From positions 1 through 28,529 of IMG/VR virus record IMGVR_UViG_3300009182_000249: 28,529 nucleotides of DNA. The stretch is one strand, 5' to 3'. Below, piece by piece: positions 1 to 8,091 of this stretch. Position 1 is the first letter of the stretch. Each line of letters opens with the position of its first letter. The DNA is from a virus. The notes under the pieces were generated by a model. That model worked only from the letters and a program-made list of their open reading frames with translations, searched no databases and had not been told where the DNA came from. A program made the translations under genes and the position numbers.

Positions 1-4
1 AAAG

Positions 5-1825
5 ATGGCAGAGCGTGATGCCATGCGTCAGAAGCTCAAAGAGATTGAGAAGGAAGAGGCAGATCGCAAGAAACCATCTCCCGAACAAAAGGAAATTGAT
101 AGACTTCAGAAAGCTATTGATGATGCCAATGATCGTATTGCCAAAGGGGAAAAGACTTCTCCAACTCCAAAGAAAGAACCTCTTACAGAATACGCAAAAC
201 GACTTCTTGAGGATCTAAAAAAGGCTAGGCAACAATTCAAGAGAGTTACTGGCAAAGAACCAGAGAGCAGGGAGGATCGCTACAACAGGCGTAGGATGGA
301 GACAATCCAGAAAAGGATTGCCGACATGGAGGACAGAATGAAGCGTGGTGATACATCAAAGCCAACACGCAAAGAACCTCCTGCAAAATATCCCGCTACA
401 GAAATGGCAGAAGCAAGGCTCAAGGCCAAAGAAAGAGAGATTGACGCATGGAGGCAGGAAAAAGAGAAAGCCGAGCGTCCAATTTGGGAAAAGGCATTAC
501 GAGGAACTAGCGAAACTGCTAGGGAGCTTACAATTGCTGGTATCAATGTATTAAAAAAGATTGGCGGTTATATGCCAGCTAGAGCTTTAGCAACTTCGGC
601 TGAAGAAGTTGTGGGATATACCGGGAAACATTTGATGGGATTTGGTGGAGTTAGAGGAGAGCTAGAGTCTGGCGCTTCTCCATTAAAAACATTTCCCGCC
701 CAGGCTCGTGGTTACTTAAAGGGGGCTAGGCAATTTTTACGCACCTTGAAAGCGGGTGAGTCAGAATCTTCGCTTATGTATGACAAGAGTCATGTTGAGC
801 AAAGGAGTAGCAATTGGGCGAGGTGGATTGGAAGTAATCTCCATGCTGCACTTAAAAACATATCTGCTACAGGAAAGGAAGAAGTGTATAAAGAGCATTT
901 ATATGCCAATGCAATTGCTGATGGGTTAATTGATCCATCCAATCCATTTGACCCTAAAAACCAAATGGCTATTGCGGCATTAAATCTAAAGGCTTATGTT
1001 GCATCAAAAGCAGAAAAGTTAAGTGAGGACAATAAAATCGCAGAGTATATAGCCAATTGGCACAAATGGTTGGAAACACCCAATAAGCAAGGCGACCTTA
1101 ACCCTACTGCTGTTGTTGCCTCCCATTCTATAAAAGCACTTATAACTAAAGGAATTTATAAGATCGGTATCAATTATCCTACACAGACATTAAAATATGC
1201 TATTTCTAAACCATTAGAGGCAGTAGGAAGAACTTTGAATGCTTATTGGAAAGGTCTTGATAGCATTACACCAAAAGAAATGGATATGATTTCTTCTGCA
1301 TATAAAATGGGAGGCGTTGGTGCAGCCATGATGCTTTGGGGTGTTTTGGATGCTTTTAATGATGAAAAGGATCGAGTTTTTGGAGGGTATTACCAACAGG
1401 GAAGGAAAGCTGGAGATGCCAAATGGGGAACTATGCGATTGTTTGGAACAAATTGGCACATCCATATGCCAGCGATTGAAGCGGCTCAATTTGCCAATAC
1501 AATGACAAGGGCGTTTATCAAGAATCATAAAAAGTTTGATGTTGGAATGTCTGGAATACAGGCTTTTGCGGAAGCCATGACTGGCCTTATTTCATCAGCA
1601 CCTATAGCTGGCCCAATAACAGAAATATCAAAATCACCATCCAATTGGGCTAGTTACATGATTCAGGGAGAAGTTCCTAGTGCCGTTCGTGATGTTGCAA
1701 AGATGACTGATGTGAACGCAAAGGGAGAAACTCAACACAGGTATCCAAGAACCATTATAGAAAACATTGAAGTGGGTGTTCCAGGATTGCGTGAAAAGGT
1801 TCGCAAATATCAATGGCAGAAATAA
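5..1825 (+). CDS. C-terminal part of a large phage polyvalent-type protein (5' end outside window)
   Basis: The frame is open to the left edge, so the ATG at 5 is probably internal and the gene starts upstream. The visible 606 residues begin with about 160 highly charged, helical residues. These contain two diverged copies of a module of about 45 residues (31-76 and 98-144), each with a coiled-coil segment, an R-(I/M)-x-(K/R)-G-(E/D) turn and a K-K/R-x-E-P linker. This module style is typical of giant 'large polyvalent proteins' of phages, which are thought to enter the cell with the DNA. The rest is alanine/glycine-rich helical sequence with a hydrophobic stretch near 435-450 (GGVGAAMMLWGVL). 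No catalytic motif is seen in this part. Lower GC than the glycosyltransferase downstream. Family assignment is by architecture only. Confidence 0.55.
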   Translation: MAERDAMRQKLKEIEKEEADRKKPSPEQKEIDRLQKAIDDANDRIAKGEKTSPTPKKEPLTEYAKRLLEDLKKARQQFKRVTGKEPESREDRYNRRRMETIQKRIADMEDRMKRGDTSKPTRKEPPAKYPATEMAEARLKAKEREIDAWRQEKEKAERPIWEKALRGTSETARELTIAGINVLKKIGGYMPARALATSAEEVVGYTGKHLMGFGGVRGELESGASPLKTFPAQARGYLKGARQFLRTLKAGESESSLMYDKSHVEQRSSNWARWIGSNLHAALKNISATGKEEVYKEHLYANAIADGLIDPSNPFDPKNQMAIAALNLKAYVASKAEKLSEDNKIAEYIANWHKWLETPNKQGDLNPTAVVASHSIKALITKGIYKIGINYPTQTLKYAISKPLEAVGRTLNAYWKGLDSITPKEMDMISSAYKMGGVGAAMMLWGVLDAFNDEKDRVFGGYYQQGRKAGDAKWGTMRLFGTNWHIHMPAIEAAQFANTMTRAFIKNHKKFDVGMSGIQAFAEAMTGLISSAPIAGPITEISKSPSNWASYMIQGEVPSAVRDVAKMTDVNAKGETQHRYPRTIIENIEVGVPGLREKVRKYQWQK

Positions 1826-1879
1826 CCCTTGATTCTCTTTCTCTTTTCAGCAACCCTTTAGCCTCACCTAGCAACCACC

Positions 1880-2179
1880 ATGAGCAAAAAATTCATCCTA
1901 CCTCCATCTCTTAAATATCCCTTTGAACAATCCGAGTTCCCCGGTGATGTCAACCTTCGTGAGATTCGGGAACACGCCGAGAAGAACAAACTGGCAGAGG
2001 TTTCCTTCTACCAAGCCATCGTTATCGCACTCCTTGAGCAGAGGAATTACTTTGTTGTGGAGACCCTTCGATATGCCAAGGAGTATGGTCAGTTGCCACC
2101 AAGGGAAGATGAGGTTGATTCCCCTGTGGAGAAAACTGAAGAGCCAGCACCAGAAAGATTCCGCAAAGTTTACGAGTAG
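1880..2179 (+). CDS. Small hypothetical protein (99 aa)
   Basis: Not recognised. It is an acidic, mostly helical protein. The C-terminal 30 residues are rich in E/P and probably disordered. The ATG at 1880 follows an A/C-rich leader (AGCAACCACC) without a Shine-Dalgarno, as at many starts in this window. It lies 54 nt after the long upstream protein and ends 3 nt before the glycosyltransferase, so the three are probably co-transcribed. A role in virion assembly or as a partner of the glycosyltransferase is possible but unsupported. Confidence 0.6.
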   Translation: MSKKFILPPSLKYPFEQSEFPGDVNLREIREHAEKNKLAEVSFYQAIVIALLEQRNYFVVETLRYAKEYGQLPPREDEVDSPVEKTEEPAPERFRKVYE

Positions 2180-2182
2180 GTC

Positions 2183-3709
2183 GTGGCTACCTTCCTCAAC
2201 ATGGGGCGGTATGGGGACATCGTATCGTTCCTGCCTGTCCTAAAGAATGAGTTTGATACAACGGGTAAGAAGCCTAGCCTAGTTGTTGCCAAAGACTTTG
2301 CGGACATACTGGATGGTGTTAGCTATGTTGAACCTATCGTCTATGATGGGGCATTTGATGACATCACAGGGGCATTAGAATACCTCAAGACCCGAAATGA
2401 AGCGGCAACTGCAACCCAAGTTGTCGGCATCCCTGATGTTTTAGTCGGTCAGGTTTACGGAAAGCATCATGGCCCCCAAATCATCTGTGACTCATTCCAG
2501 CAAGATGCTTGGAGGCTAGCAGGGAAGCTAGACCTCTGGCCTAGCCAACCTCCGCTGGTATTTGATCGACGGGACAAGAAGCGGGAGGAGAAACTCATCA
2601 AGGAGATCCCCAAGAACAAGCCGTGGATTGTTGTCTCAACTGGCGGGACATCCTCGCCCTTCCAGTATTCTGAATTGCTGTGGGAGATCCTGAACCATTC
2701 CTTGCCAGAGTTCCACATCGTTGATCTGGGAAAGATCAAGGCTGAAAGGTTCTACGACTTGCTTGGCATCATGGATCATCCCAATACCCATGCGATGATC
2801 TTGACCGATAGTGGGCCGCTACATCTCTCATACGCCACACAGAAGCCTGTTCATGCCCTTGTGACAGATTCCCCCTATTCATGGCATGGAGCTGCGTGGA
2901 GACCATCCTACGCATCCTATACACGCTATAAGAACTTCCCACGGGATGTGACTAGGATCTTGGGGTTGATTCGGGGGGCTAGACCAAAAGCGATTTACAA
3001 GAACATTGTTCATGTCTATCAGAAAATGCCTTGGGCAAATCAATACGAGAAGAAGAGGAACGAGATAGCAGAAAAGACTTGGAAGACTATTGGATGCGTT
3101 GATTTGGGATTGGATGACAACTGTTTTGTAAGAACATCTGCTGAAGTAATACCTTCGGAGACCCGTAAGATACCCATGATTAAAGATATGATTCGATTGG
3201 CTTGCGTGGGGCGTGATGATGAATCGGTTATCCTGCTGACAAATACGGACACTTGTGTTGCCAGCAACTTGATCCAGAGACTGGAGGGAACTCTTCCTGC
3301 TTATTCTTATCGTCGTGACTTCAAGCGTATAGATGAACCAATGCATCATGATGAGATAAGTTCCGGGTCAAAGTATGCAGGGTGTGACTTCTTTGCTTTT
3401 AGGGTGGGATGGTGGAGACGCAATCACCATTTGTTCCCTGATATGGTTTTGGGAAGGCATTCCTGGGACCGTCTGATGCGGGAGTTGTTCAAGATAGCTA
3501 ATGGTCGGGAGATTGAAGATGTAATCTACCATGAATGGCATCCCTCGTTATGGGAGGGTGTTGAATTGCAGAGAGATCCCTCTAACCTACGCAACTGTAA
3601 GCTGGCAAGGGAATGGTTAATTGAAAGGAAGATTCCGCTAGAAGAACTAGAGCATCTTAACTACGAGGGTAAGTTCAAGCGTCCTGACTTTAGCAGATTG
3701 AGAACGTAG
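2183..3709 (+). CDS. Two-domain glycosyltransferase: GT9/heptosyltransferase-like domain plus second GT-like domain
   Basis: Residues 1-260 match the GT9 (ADP-heptose:LPS heptosyltransferase-like) fold: an N-terminal strand followed by the MGRYGDIV loop (7-14), and DSGPLHLSYATQKPVHAL (209-226), the nucleotide-sugar-binding signature of that family. Residues about 270-508 look like a second, GT-A-like domain with an N-T-D-T segment (354-357) after a hydrophobic strand, where a DxD-type metal site is expected, and FPDMVLGRHSWDRLM (418-432). The GTG at 2183 is preferred over the ATG at 2201 because it retains the first beta strand of the GT9 fold. Likely role is transfer of sugar to a surface glycan or a virion/host product; the substrate cannot be read from sequence. 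Its 3' end overlaps the convergent FkbM gene by 20 nt. Confidence 0.75.
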   Translation: MATFLNMGRYGDIVSFLPVLKNEFDTTGKKPSLVVAKDFADILDGVSYVEPIVYDGAFDDITGALEYLKTRNEAATATQVVGIPDVLVGQVYGKHHGPQIICDSFQQDAWRLAGKLDLWPSQPPLVFDRRDKKREEKLIKEIPKNKPWIVVSTGGTSSPFQYSELLWEILNHSLPEFHIVDLGKIKAERFYDLLGIMDHPNTHAMILTDSGPLHLSYATQKPVHALVTDSPYSWHGAAWRPSYASYTRYKNFPRDVTRILGLIRGARPKAIYKNIVHVYQKMPWANQYEKKRNEIAEKTWKTIGCVDLGLDDNCFVRTSAEVIPSETRKIPMIKDMIRLACVGRDDESVILLTNTDTCVASNLIQRLEGTLPAYSYRRDFKRIDEPMHHDEISSGSKYAGCDFFAFRVGWWRRNHHLFPDMVLGRHSWDRLMRELFKIANGREIEDVIYHEWHPSLWEGVELQRDPSNLRNCKLAREWLIERKIPLEELEHLNYEGKFKRPDFSRLRT

Positions 3710-4379
3710 CGGTAATATCCCATCTGACAGAATCTTCTTCTCCAATAGAAGTAACTATTTTGTAACCTAATTCAATTAATGGATTGTAAATATCAGATTT
3801 AGAGAACCCGGCTCTAGTAAGCATATCTGGATATACTTCACAAATAATAATAGGCTTATGCTTATTGATTATATTCTTTGCTCCTTGAATCACAGGAGGC
3901 TCGTAGCCTTCACAATCAATTTTAATTAGATCAATGGAAGGGAATTTAGCAAAGTAATCATCTAGTCTTATGCTTTTCTTTCCATTCTCATCTGATTTAA
4001 TGGTTCTTGTTCCAGGGTTACCATTCATGGGGTCTTGATTTACTGAAACCAAATCACCATTCCCAACTGCATCATTGATTGCAACAATATTGGCGTTGCT
4101 CTTAAATGCATTATACTCCATGCAAAAGAACGCATCCTCTTGCGGTTCAAAAGCATAAACTTCTGCTCCTTTTTTGGAAAATATAAGAGCCGTGTCACCA
4201 ATAAATCCTCCCACATCAATAACAACATCACCTGATTTAAGGGATTTTACCTCTGCAAGGTCAGCAATAGAATGCTCTAGGCATATTGTTCCATGCTTTA
4301 ACGCTTCTGGAGTAAGATTCTGATCATCCGAAAGGCAAATCATTTTCTCGTTAATTCGAGTAACTTTGTATTGGTTCAT
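3690..4379 (-). CDS. FkbM-family SAM-dependent methyltransferase
   Basis: 229 aa. SAM-binding motif I is VIDVGGFIGDTALIF (53-67), followed by the acidic end of strand 2 (AYAFEP-type, VYAFEP 74-79). IDLIKIDCEGYE (149-160) is the hallmark of FkbM-type O-methyltransferases. These enzymes commonly methylate sugars or secondary metabolites. It is the last gene of the leftward block and converges on the glycosyltransferase gene, so both may act on one glycan (inference). Markedly more AT-rich than its neighbours, which suggests separate acquisition. Its start shares ATGA with the stop of a 49-aa gene upstream, so translation is probably coupled. Confidence 0.85.
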   Translation of the reverse strand: MNQYKVTRINEKMICLSDDQNLTPEALKHGTICLEHSIADLAEVKSLKSGDVVIDVGGFIGDTALIFSKKGAEVYAFEPQEDAFFCMEYNAFKSNANIVAINDAVGNGDLVSVNQDPMNGNPGTRTIKSDENGKKSIRLDDYFAKFPSIDLIKIDCEGYEPPVIQGAKNIINKHKPIIICEVYPDMLTRAGFSKSDIYNPLIELGYKIVTSIGEEDSVRWDITATFSIC

Positions 4380-4525
4380 TTCTTTTCTTTGAATTGCCCT
4401 AGCCTAATAGCGTCTTTGGTTTCTTCAAACCTTTCTGGAGTTACCCACATCTCTTTTCCTTTTGGATGGTATCCCCAGAATCGCTTTGTATTATCAGCGT
4501 TCCAAGTTCCTCGCTTTAGCCTCAT
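4376..4525 (-). CDS. Small basic hypothetical protein (49 aa)
   Basis: A 49-codon frame rich in K/R and aromatic residues (TWNADNTKRFWGYHPKGKEMW). Its ATG lies in an ATGA overlap with the stop of the upstream 71-aa gene, and its stop is in an ATGA overlap with the FkbM start. Precise coupling at both ends is the main evidence that it is real. Function unknown; it looks like a compact nucleic-acid-binding or adaptor peptide, but no family is recognised. Confidence 0.6.
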   Translation of the reverse strand: MRLKRGTWNADNTKRFWGYHPKGKEMWVTPERFEETKDAIRLGQFKEKK

Positions 4526-4737
4526 TGGTCTTGATCGGATATACTTGGTATAGCCGTGATGGGTATGACTGGTTGGTATCGAGGCTCCTGTGATGGTTCT
4601 GGGAGAGTGGTCACTTGGTAGTATGCCCCGGCATCCCTGCCATCTGTTGCTGATAGGTTGGCAACATAGATAGTCTGGGTTTGTGGAACAGGCTGCTGGA
4701 TGGGGGCGAATGCCGTGTAGATGAGTGCTAGGATCAT
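4522..4737 (-). CDS. Small Pro/Thr-rich protein with hydrophobic N-terminus (71 aa)
   Basis: It begins with a short hydrophobic run (MILALIYTAF), then a region rich in P, Q, T and S. It could be a short secreted or membrane-anchored peptide, though the hydrophobic run of about 10 residues lacks the basic n-region of a classical signal peptide. ATGA overlaps couple it to genes on both sides. Function unknown. Confidence 0.5.
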   Translation of the reverse strand: MILALIYTAFAPIQQPVPQTQTIYVANLSATDGRDAGAYYQVTTLPEPSQEPRYQPVIPITAIPSISDQDQ

Positions 4738-5021
4738 TTGTTTAGTTTTGTGTGACTGCTACTCATATGATAGCCGCAACAGGTATCGCAAAAATAAGAA
4801 CGGAGAAAGCTAGTCCCTCCAAATCCTGATTCTAGTCGATGCTTGATAGCTGAATCACATTTTGAGGCTGAAGTGTAAACGGATTTACCGCATACGCCCT
4901 TCTTTGGTTTCTCTGTTCCCTTGATGAGACCTTGCTCAAATGCTTCCCGCTTGTTGATGGGAGGCAAGTCCGGGGTCTCAAAACCAAGTTCTTTTAGGAT
5001 AGCGTCAACTGCTTTGCTCAT
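4734..5021 (-). CDS. Small Cys-containing zinc-finger-like protein (95 aa)
   Basis: The C-terminal half carries a likely zinc knuckle: C-G-K-S-V-Y-T-S near residue 45, then YFCDTCCGYHMSS, which fits the C-x2-C-x2-W/Y-H-x-S/T-S pattern common in small phage proteins. The ATG at 5021 is preferred to the in-frame TTG at 5027. The start overlaps the end of the upstream gene by 17 nt. It may bind nucleic acid, but partner and role are unknown. Confidence 0.65.
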   Translation of the reverse strand: MSKAVDAILKELGFETPDLPPINKREAFEQGLIKGTEKPKKGVCGKSVYTSASKCDSAIKHRLESGFGGTSFLRSYFCDTCCGYHMSSSHTKLNK

Positions 5022-5388
5022 TGGCAATATGTGTGATTAGATCCCTCCGTAGTGTTCCGCATCCTTTTTTGCAACATGCATTGTCGGCATCTTTCTTATA
5101 TCCAGAATAATGCTCTGTGAGATCCCACCATCCTTCTTCATGCTTACAACAAGCATTGCAGATGGTAGAGTTATCATGGCTATACATATACCATCCTGTT
5201 CCTTTGCATTTAGGGCAATCTGTTTTTCCTATCTCACTTTTAAGGGCGGCAAGATCCTTCATGGACTTGCGAGTGTCCTGTAAAGACTCCCATTCCATGA
5301 CCCCATCTGCTATGGCTATCGCACGATCTCGCTGATCGTTGGAACGATCTAGCTTTTCCTGCATGGTGAGTTCTGGTTTTTCAGTCAT
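5005..5388 (-). CDS. DnaJ-type zinc-finger protein (127 aa)
   Basis: Contains a C-P-K-C-K-G-T-G motif around residues 57-64, then C-N-A-C-C and a late C-C-K-K-G-C-G cluster, so at least one DnaJ-like zinc site is likely. The N-terminal 55 residues are a charged helix. The start at 5388 is chosen because the upstream membrane-protein gene ends inside it through an 8-nt ATGACTGA overlap; a longer in-frame extension would lie antiparallel to sense within that gene's reading and is unlikely. Probably a small accessory protein; no J-domain is present. Confidence 0.65.
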   Translation of the reverse strand: MTEKPELTMQEKLDRSNDQRDRAIAIADGVMEWESLQDTRKSMKDLAALKSEIGKTDCPKCKGTGWYMYSHDNSTICNACCKHEEGWWDLTEHYSGYKKDADNACCKKGCGTLRRDLITHIANEQSS

Positions 5389-5722
5389 GGTGCATGATAA
5401 GAAGGCCGATAAAAGCCAATGAAGTTCCGATTGTGGTTTGGGTATCGAGTCTGATTCCATAAAACAGGATGGGTAGCGAGATGAAGATGAGGCTGACAAT
5501 GAAGTCCCAAGCTAAATTAGCAAAGAACATCTGGTTTTGACTTACGGATCTGCTCATCCAGAACCAGGCAAGACCCGACAATGCCCCTGCTGCTACGCTC
5601 AATGAGCAAGCAAGAGTGGTATTGCTACGGAGTCGCCAATCATAGGAGATGCAGACCCATGCGGAATTGGTGATGACCTCTACCAGAAATACTGGCAAGA
5701 GGATGGTGATTAGCTTTGTCAT
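5381..5722 (-). CDS. Small four-helix membrane protein (113 aa)
   Basis: Four hydrophobic segments are visible (about residues 3-25, 36-55, 66-85 and 92-110), with few charges between them. Length and topology resemble SMR/EamA-type small membrane proteins, and the last helix ends IGTSLAFIGLLIM, but no conserved transporter glutamate stands out, so no function is assigned. The start is in an ATGA overlap with the upstream coiled-coil gene. A membrane protein inside an early DNA-metabolism block may alter the host envelope (inference). Confidence 0.65.
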   Translation of the reverse strand: MTKLITILLPVFLVEVITNSAWVCISYDWRLRSNTTLACSLSVAAGALSGLAWFWMSRSVSQNQMFFANLAWDFIVSLIFISLPILFYGIRLDTQTTIGTSLAFIGLLIMHHD

Positions 5723-6177
5723 CTTATGTTGACCTCTTGAATTTCTTTACAGGTCACACACTTGAGTGTGCTGAATAAATCAACTTCCTCACGGGGCCTT
5801 GCGACCTCGTTGGATTTTTCCTTAAAAAGATTAGCAATAGTATCTGATACAAGTTCCTTGGGTTTCACATTTTCTTCTTTAATCCCAAGCTTTTCGTAAA
5901 TTGCGGCTAGGGTTTCTAAAAGGTCTCTGTTTTTCGCTTCAGCCTTGCAAAGAGCCTCAAATCTGTTGCACCCGATACGCTCGGCATTTTCTTTAAGTTC
6001 TTTAACTAGGGACTCCAGCCTTACTACCTCGTTGGTTTTCTCGTTTAGTTTACAGCAATCGGATTGACCTATTACAATCTCATAACCAAGGTCGTGAACT
6101 AACGATCCGCATTCCCATTCAGTAGGGTTAATTGGGCTTGCCCCGCAATGTGGGCATTTATTAGTTTTTTCGTTCAT
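5719..6177 (-). CDS. Zinc-ribbon plus coiled-coil protein (152 aa)
   Basis: The N-terminus has CPHCGASP (residues 8-15) and later cysteines C23 and CC near 41, consistent with a zinc ribbon. Residues about 45-130 are strongly helical and charged, likely a coiled coil. A second CVTCKE motif closes the protein near 140-145. Coupled by ATGA at both ends. Function unknown; the layout suggests a scaffold or adaptor. Confidence 0.65.
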   Translation of the reverse strand: MNEKTNKCPHCGASPINPTEWECGSLVHDLGYEIVIGQSDCCKLNEKTNEVVRLESLVKELKENAERIGCNRFEALCKAEAKNRDLLETLAAIYEKLGIKEENVKPKELVSDTIANLFKEKSNEVARPREEVDLFSTLKCVTCKEIQEVNIR

Positions 6178-6371
6178 TGGATTACATCAATGGCCGCATT
6201 GATTGCGTCATGGATCTTTAGGCTTTTGCCTAGCGAGTTGAGGAGATGGATCTCACTCAAGACATTCTCTAGGTATGCCAGTTTGCTGTTCAGTCTGCTT
6301 ATCTCCTGACAAAGAGACTCCTTCTCTCGGTCAAGACAATTCTGTTCGTCTTCGTTGTATATGTTTGTCAT
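6174..6371 (-). CDS. Short coiled-coil protein (65 aa)
   Basis: Almost entirely helical, with heptad-like spacing of leucines (residues 18-50). It has no recognisable catalytic motif. Its ATGA overlaps with both neighbours and its helix-rich character suggest it may pair with the adjacent 152-aa coiled-coil protein (inference). Function unknown. Confidence 0.6.
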   Translation of the reverse strand: MTNIYNEDEQNCLDREKESLCQEISRLNSKLAYLENVLSEIHLLNSLGKSLKIHDAINAAIDVIQ

Positions 6372-6835
6372 GGTTTTAGGGTTGCTAGGTATTTTCTTTG
6401 TACTGGTTCTATGTCTTCTTCAAAAGAAGAATCAATGAATTGAGGTGGGTAGCCTTCCTCAATCTTCCATGCTCGATATGCATTAGGGTCTACGCTGGAG
6501 GTTGATCCTTTGAATATGGGCTTCTGGATCTTTTGGGATAGAACAGAGTGGTCTATTCCCTCGTCCTCCCAACGGCCTTGGTTTAACCAAGTGCTAGGGT
6601 TGGGTATAAACTTGCCTCCCTCCTTCTGCCAATCAGGAGATGCTATGCTCTTCTTGAGTGACTCAAGGATGATCTCTATTGCCGGGAACTTCTTCCGCTT
6701 CCAAATGTCGTGACAATAGCCTTTCCCTGTCTTTCTAGGGTAAGCCTTCCAGAACACCTCAAAATCGCTTTTACGGGCATTCTGGGGTGAATATGACTGA
6801 CCACAGTGAGGACAGAGTTCTTCAGAATTGCTCAT
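6368..6835 (-). CDS. Phage replication-protein C-terminal-type domain with N-terminal zinc ribbon (155 aa)
   Basis: Residues about 25-95 carry the pattern FEVFWKAYPRKTGKG ... FIPNPSTWLNQGRWEDEG, usually found at the C-terminal end of phage replication initiators and replisome-organiser-like proteins. Here it is free-standing and preceded by a short CPHCGQSY zinc-knuckle half-site at residues 8-15. No HTH initiator domain is fused. Known family members often recruit or load helicase, so a replication accessory role is plausible. Located 3 nt from the DUF1064-like endonuclease gene. Confidence 0.65.
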   Translation of the reverse strand: MSNSEELCPHCGQSYSPQNARKSDFEVFWKAYPRKTGKGYCHDIWKRKKFPAIEIILESLKKSIASPDWQKEGGKFIPNPSTWLNQGRWEDEGIDHSVLSQKIQKPIFKGSTSSVDPNAYRAWKIEEGYPPQFIDSSFEEDIEPVQRKYLATLKP

Positions 6836-6838
6836 ATT

Positions 6839-7183
6839 CTAAAACTCTTCAAATACCCAAGACTTTTTTATGTATTTGATGGCAACAAATCGAAACCAAG
6901 GATGCAGAGCTGCCGCAACTTTAATTTTTACACGACCATTTCCCATCCAATGCCCCTTTACTTCATGCCATTCAATAAGGCCATCCTTATCTATAACAAA
7001 GAAGTCAGGCGTGTAGGTTGTCCTATCTGCCAGCCTTAAAGCCATAGCTTCAAACCCCCAATGGTGGATTTCTCCAGCCAGCTTTCTCTGATCAAGCAAG
7101 GCGGCATAGGCTTGCTCGGTCTTGTTCATGGTTCCAGCGACCCTCCTAGTCGTGTTGCCCTTTGCTCTGAATGGTTTCTTCAT
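6839..7183 (-). CDS. DUF1064-like PD-(D/E)XK phage endonuclease
   Basis: 114 aa. Contains MNKTEQAYAALLDQRKLAG, an E-containing first helix, then TYTPDFFVIDKDGLIEWHEVKGHW: the P-D and E-V-K residues form the D...ExK active site of PD-(D/E)XK nucleases. The family (DUF1064) is common in phage replication/recombination clusters and may process branched DNA. The start at 7183 is chosen because it overlaps the upstream stop by ATGA, in the recurrent ATCCAATGA context. Confidence 0.75.
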   Translation of the reverse strand: MKKPFRAKGNTTRRVAGTMNKTEQAYAALLDQRKLAGEIHHWGFEAMALRLADRTTYTPDFFVIDKDGLIEWHEVKGHWMGNGRVKIKVAAALHPWFRFVAIKYIKKSWVFEEF

Positions 7184-7359
7184 TGGATTTTCACCATTTG
7201 AATGGCATACTTTGCCTGTTCCCACTCTGGGTTTACGACGATCTCGTTCTTGCCCTCACCTCGGATATAGACAGGGATTGGGTGGCGAGGATAATCGCTC
7301 AACTCGTTATACCTCATCTTTAGGTCGTTGTTGAATGCTTCTAGTTCTTGATCGGTCAT
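7180..7359 (-). CDS. Small hypothetical protein (59 aa)
   Basis: Starts MTDQELEAFNNDL at 7359, in an ATGA overlap with the upstream winged-helix gene; a longer in-frame start at 7428 would run deep into that gene. The sequence is a short amphipathic helix followed by a beta-like segment. No family recognised. ATGA coupling to the endonuclease downstream suggests co-expression. Confidence 0.6.
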   Translation of the reverse strand: MTDQELEAFNNDLKMRYNELSDYPRHPIPVYIRGEGKNEIVVNPEWEQAKYAIQMVKIQ

Positions 7360-7655
7360 ACTAATGCTAGTGGCTTTATTGTTTTGCCTGTAATGGTGCA
7401 TTTGCGTTTTTCGCACTCTACCATCCAATTTTTCTTCTTGAGGCCGTTACAGCGACCAGAGACAGCGTTTATGGTTATCCCTGTAAGTCTGCTAATCTCT
7501 TGCAAGCTATAATCCCTGCCCTGTTTAAGAGTCGTGATGATGAGTTGCTCTTGATTGGAAAGCGTCCCATCTTCCTTGATCTCCTTGAATGCCTCCTTGG
7601 AGGTTCCTCGGACATTCTTTGCTACCCACTGAAATAAATCTCCCAGATCGTTCAT
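7356..7655 (-). CDS. Winged helix-turn-helix protein (99 aa)
   Basis: Residues about 33-85 form a MarR-like winged helix: NQEQLIITTLKQGRDYSLQEISRLTG (H1-H2), INAVSGRCNGLKKK (recognition helix) and a wing with EKRKCTITGKT. Similar small phage proteins govern DNA metabolism genes or act in replication. No dimerisation helix of classical MarR proteins is seen, so it may bind DNA alone. Coupled by ATGA on both sides. Confidence 0.7.
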   Translation of the reverse strand: MNDLGDLFQWVAKNVRGTSKEAFKEIKEDGTLSNQEQLIITTLKQGRDYSLQEISRLTGITINAVSGRCNGLKKKNWMVECEKRKCTITGKTIKPLALV

Positions 7656-7843
7656 AGAGTTGTTTTTGGGAAGTTGATATTTGTGTTGAAGGCATCAAAC
7701 CAGTTTTTGCGGTGGAAGTCTTTTACTCCAGCATCAAACGCTGCCTTGACTCGATCCTCAACTGAAGGAACATGGTTGCCTTCTGCAAGGTATCTGATCC
7801 CCTCGGTGTCCCAATACTCCTGTGCTTCTTTTGAGTGGTTCAT
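7652..7843 (-). CDS. Small hypothetical protein (63 aa)
   Basis: Contains EYWDTEGIRYLAEG and VEDRVKAAFDAGVKDFHRKNW. The 'AAFDAG' stretch resembles short helical segments found in many small phage proteins, but no defined family is recognised. Start and stop both lie in ATGA overlaps. Confidence 0.6.
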   Translation of the reverse strand: MNHSKEAQEYWDTEGIRYLAEGNHVPSVEDRVKAAFDAGVKDFHRKNWFDAFNTNINFPKTTL

Positions 7844-8061
7844 TTGAGTAATCCTGCTTCCTCAACGGCCTTTTCCATAAGGCGAGAGTAAACCTTGTTG
7901 AACTTGAGCAAGTCCAGAGACCCATCCTCCCTTCTGGACATTGCCCTAGCTTCGTATTCAGCGTCAGGGATTAACTTGTTCCTAGCTGTGACATAATCAC
8001 AGCAATGGTATTCGGGAACGACTCCATAGCGTTCTTCACAAGTGCAGTATCTTCGGCTCAT
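7840..8061 (-). CDS. Small Cys-rich hypothetical protein (73 aa)
   Basis: The N-terminus CTCEERYGVVPEYHCCDY could bind a metal. The remainder is charged and helical. The ATG at 8061 follows an A/C-rich leader (AACCACGCAACCAAGCACC) that closely resembles the leader of the RecT-like gene. It follows SSB by 30 nt. Confidence 0.6.
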   Translation of the reverse strand: MSRRYCTCEERYGVVPEYHCCDYVTARNKLIPDAEYEARAMSRREDGSLDLLKFNKVYSRLMEKAVEEAGLLK

Positions 8062-8091
8062 TGTGGTGCTTGGTTGCGTGGTTTAGCTAGG

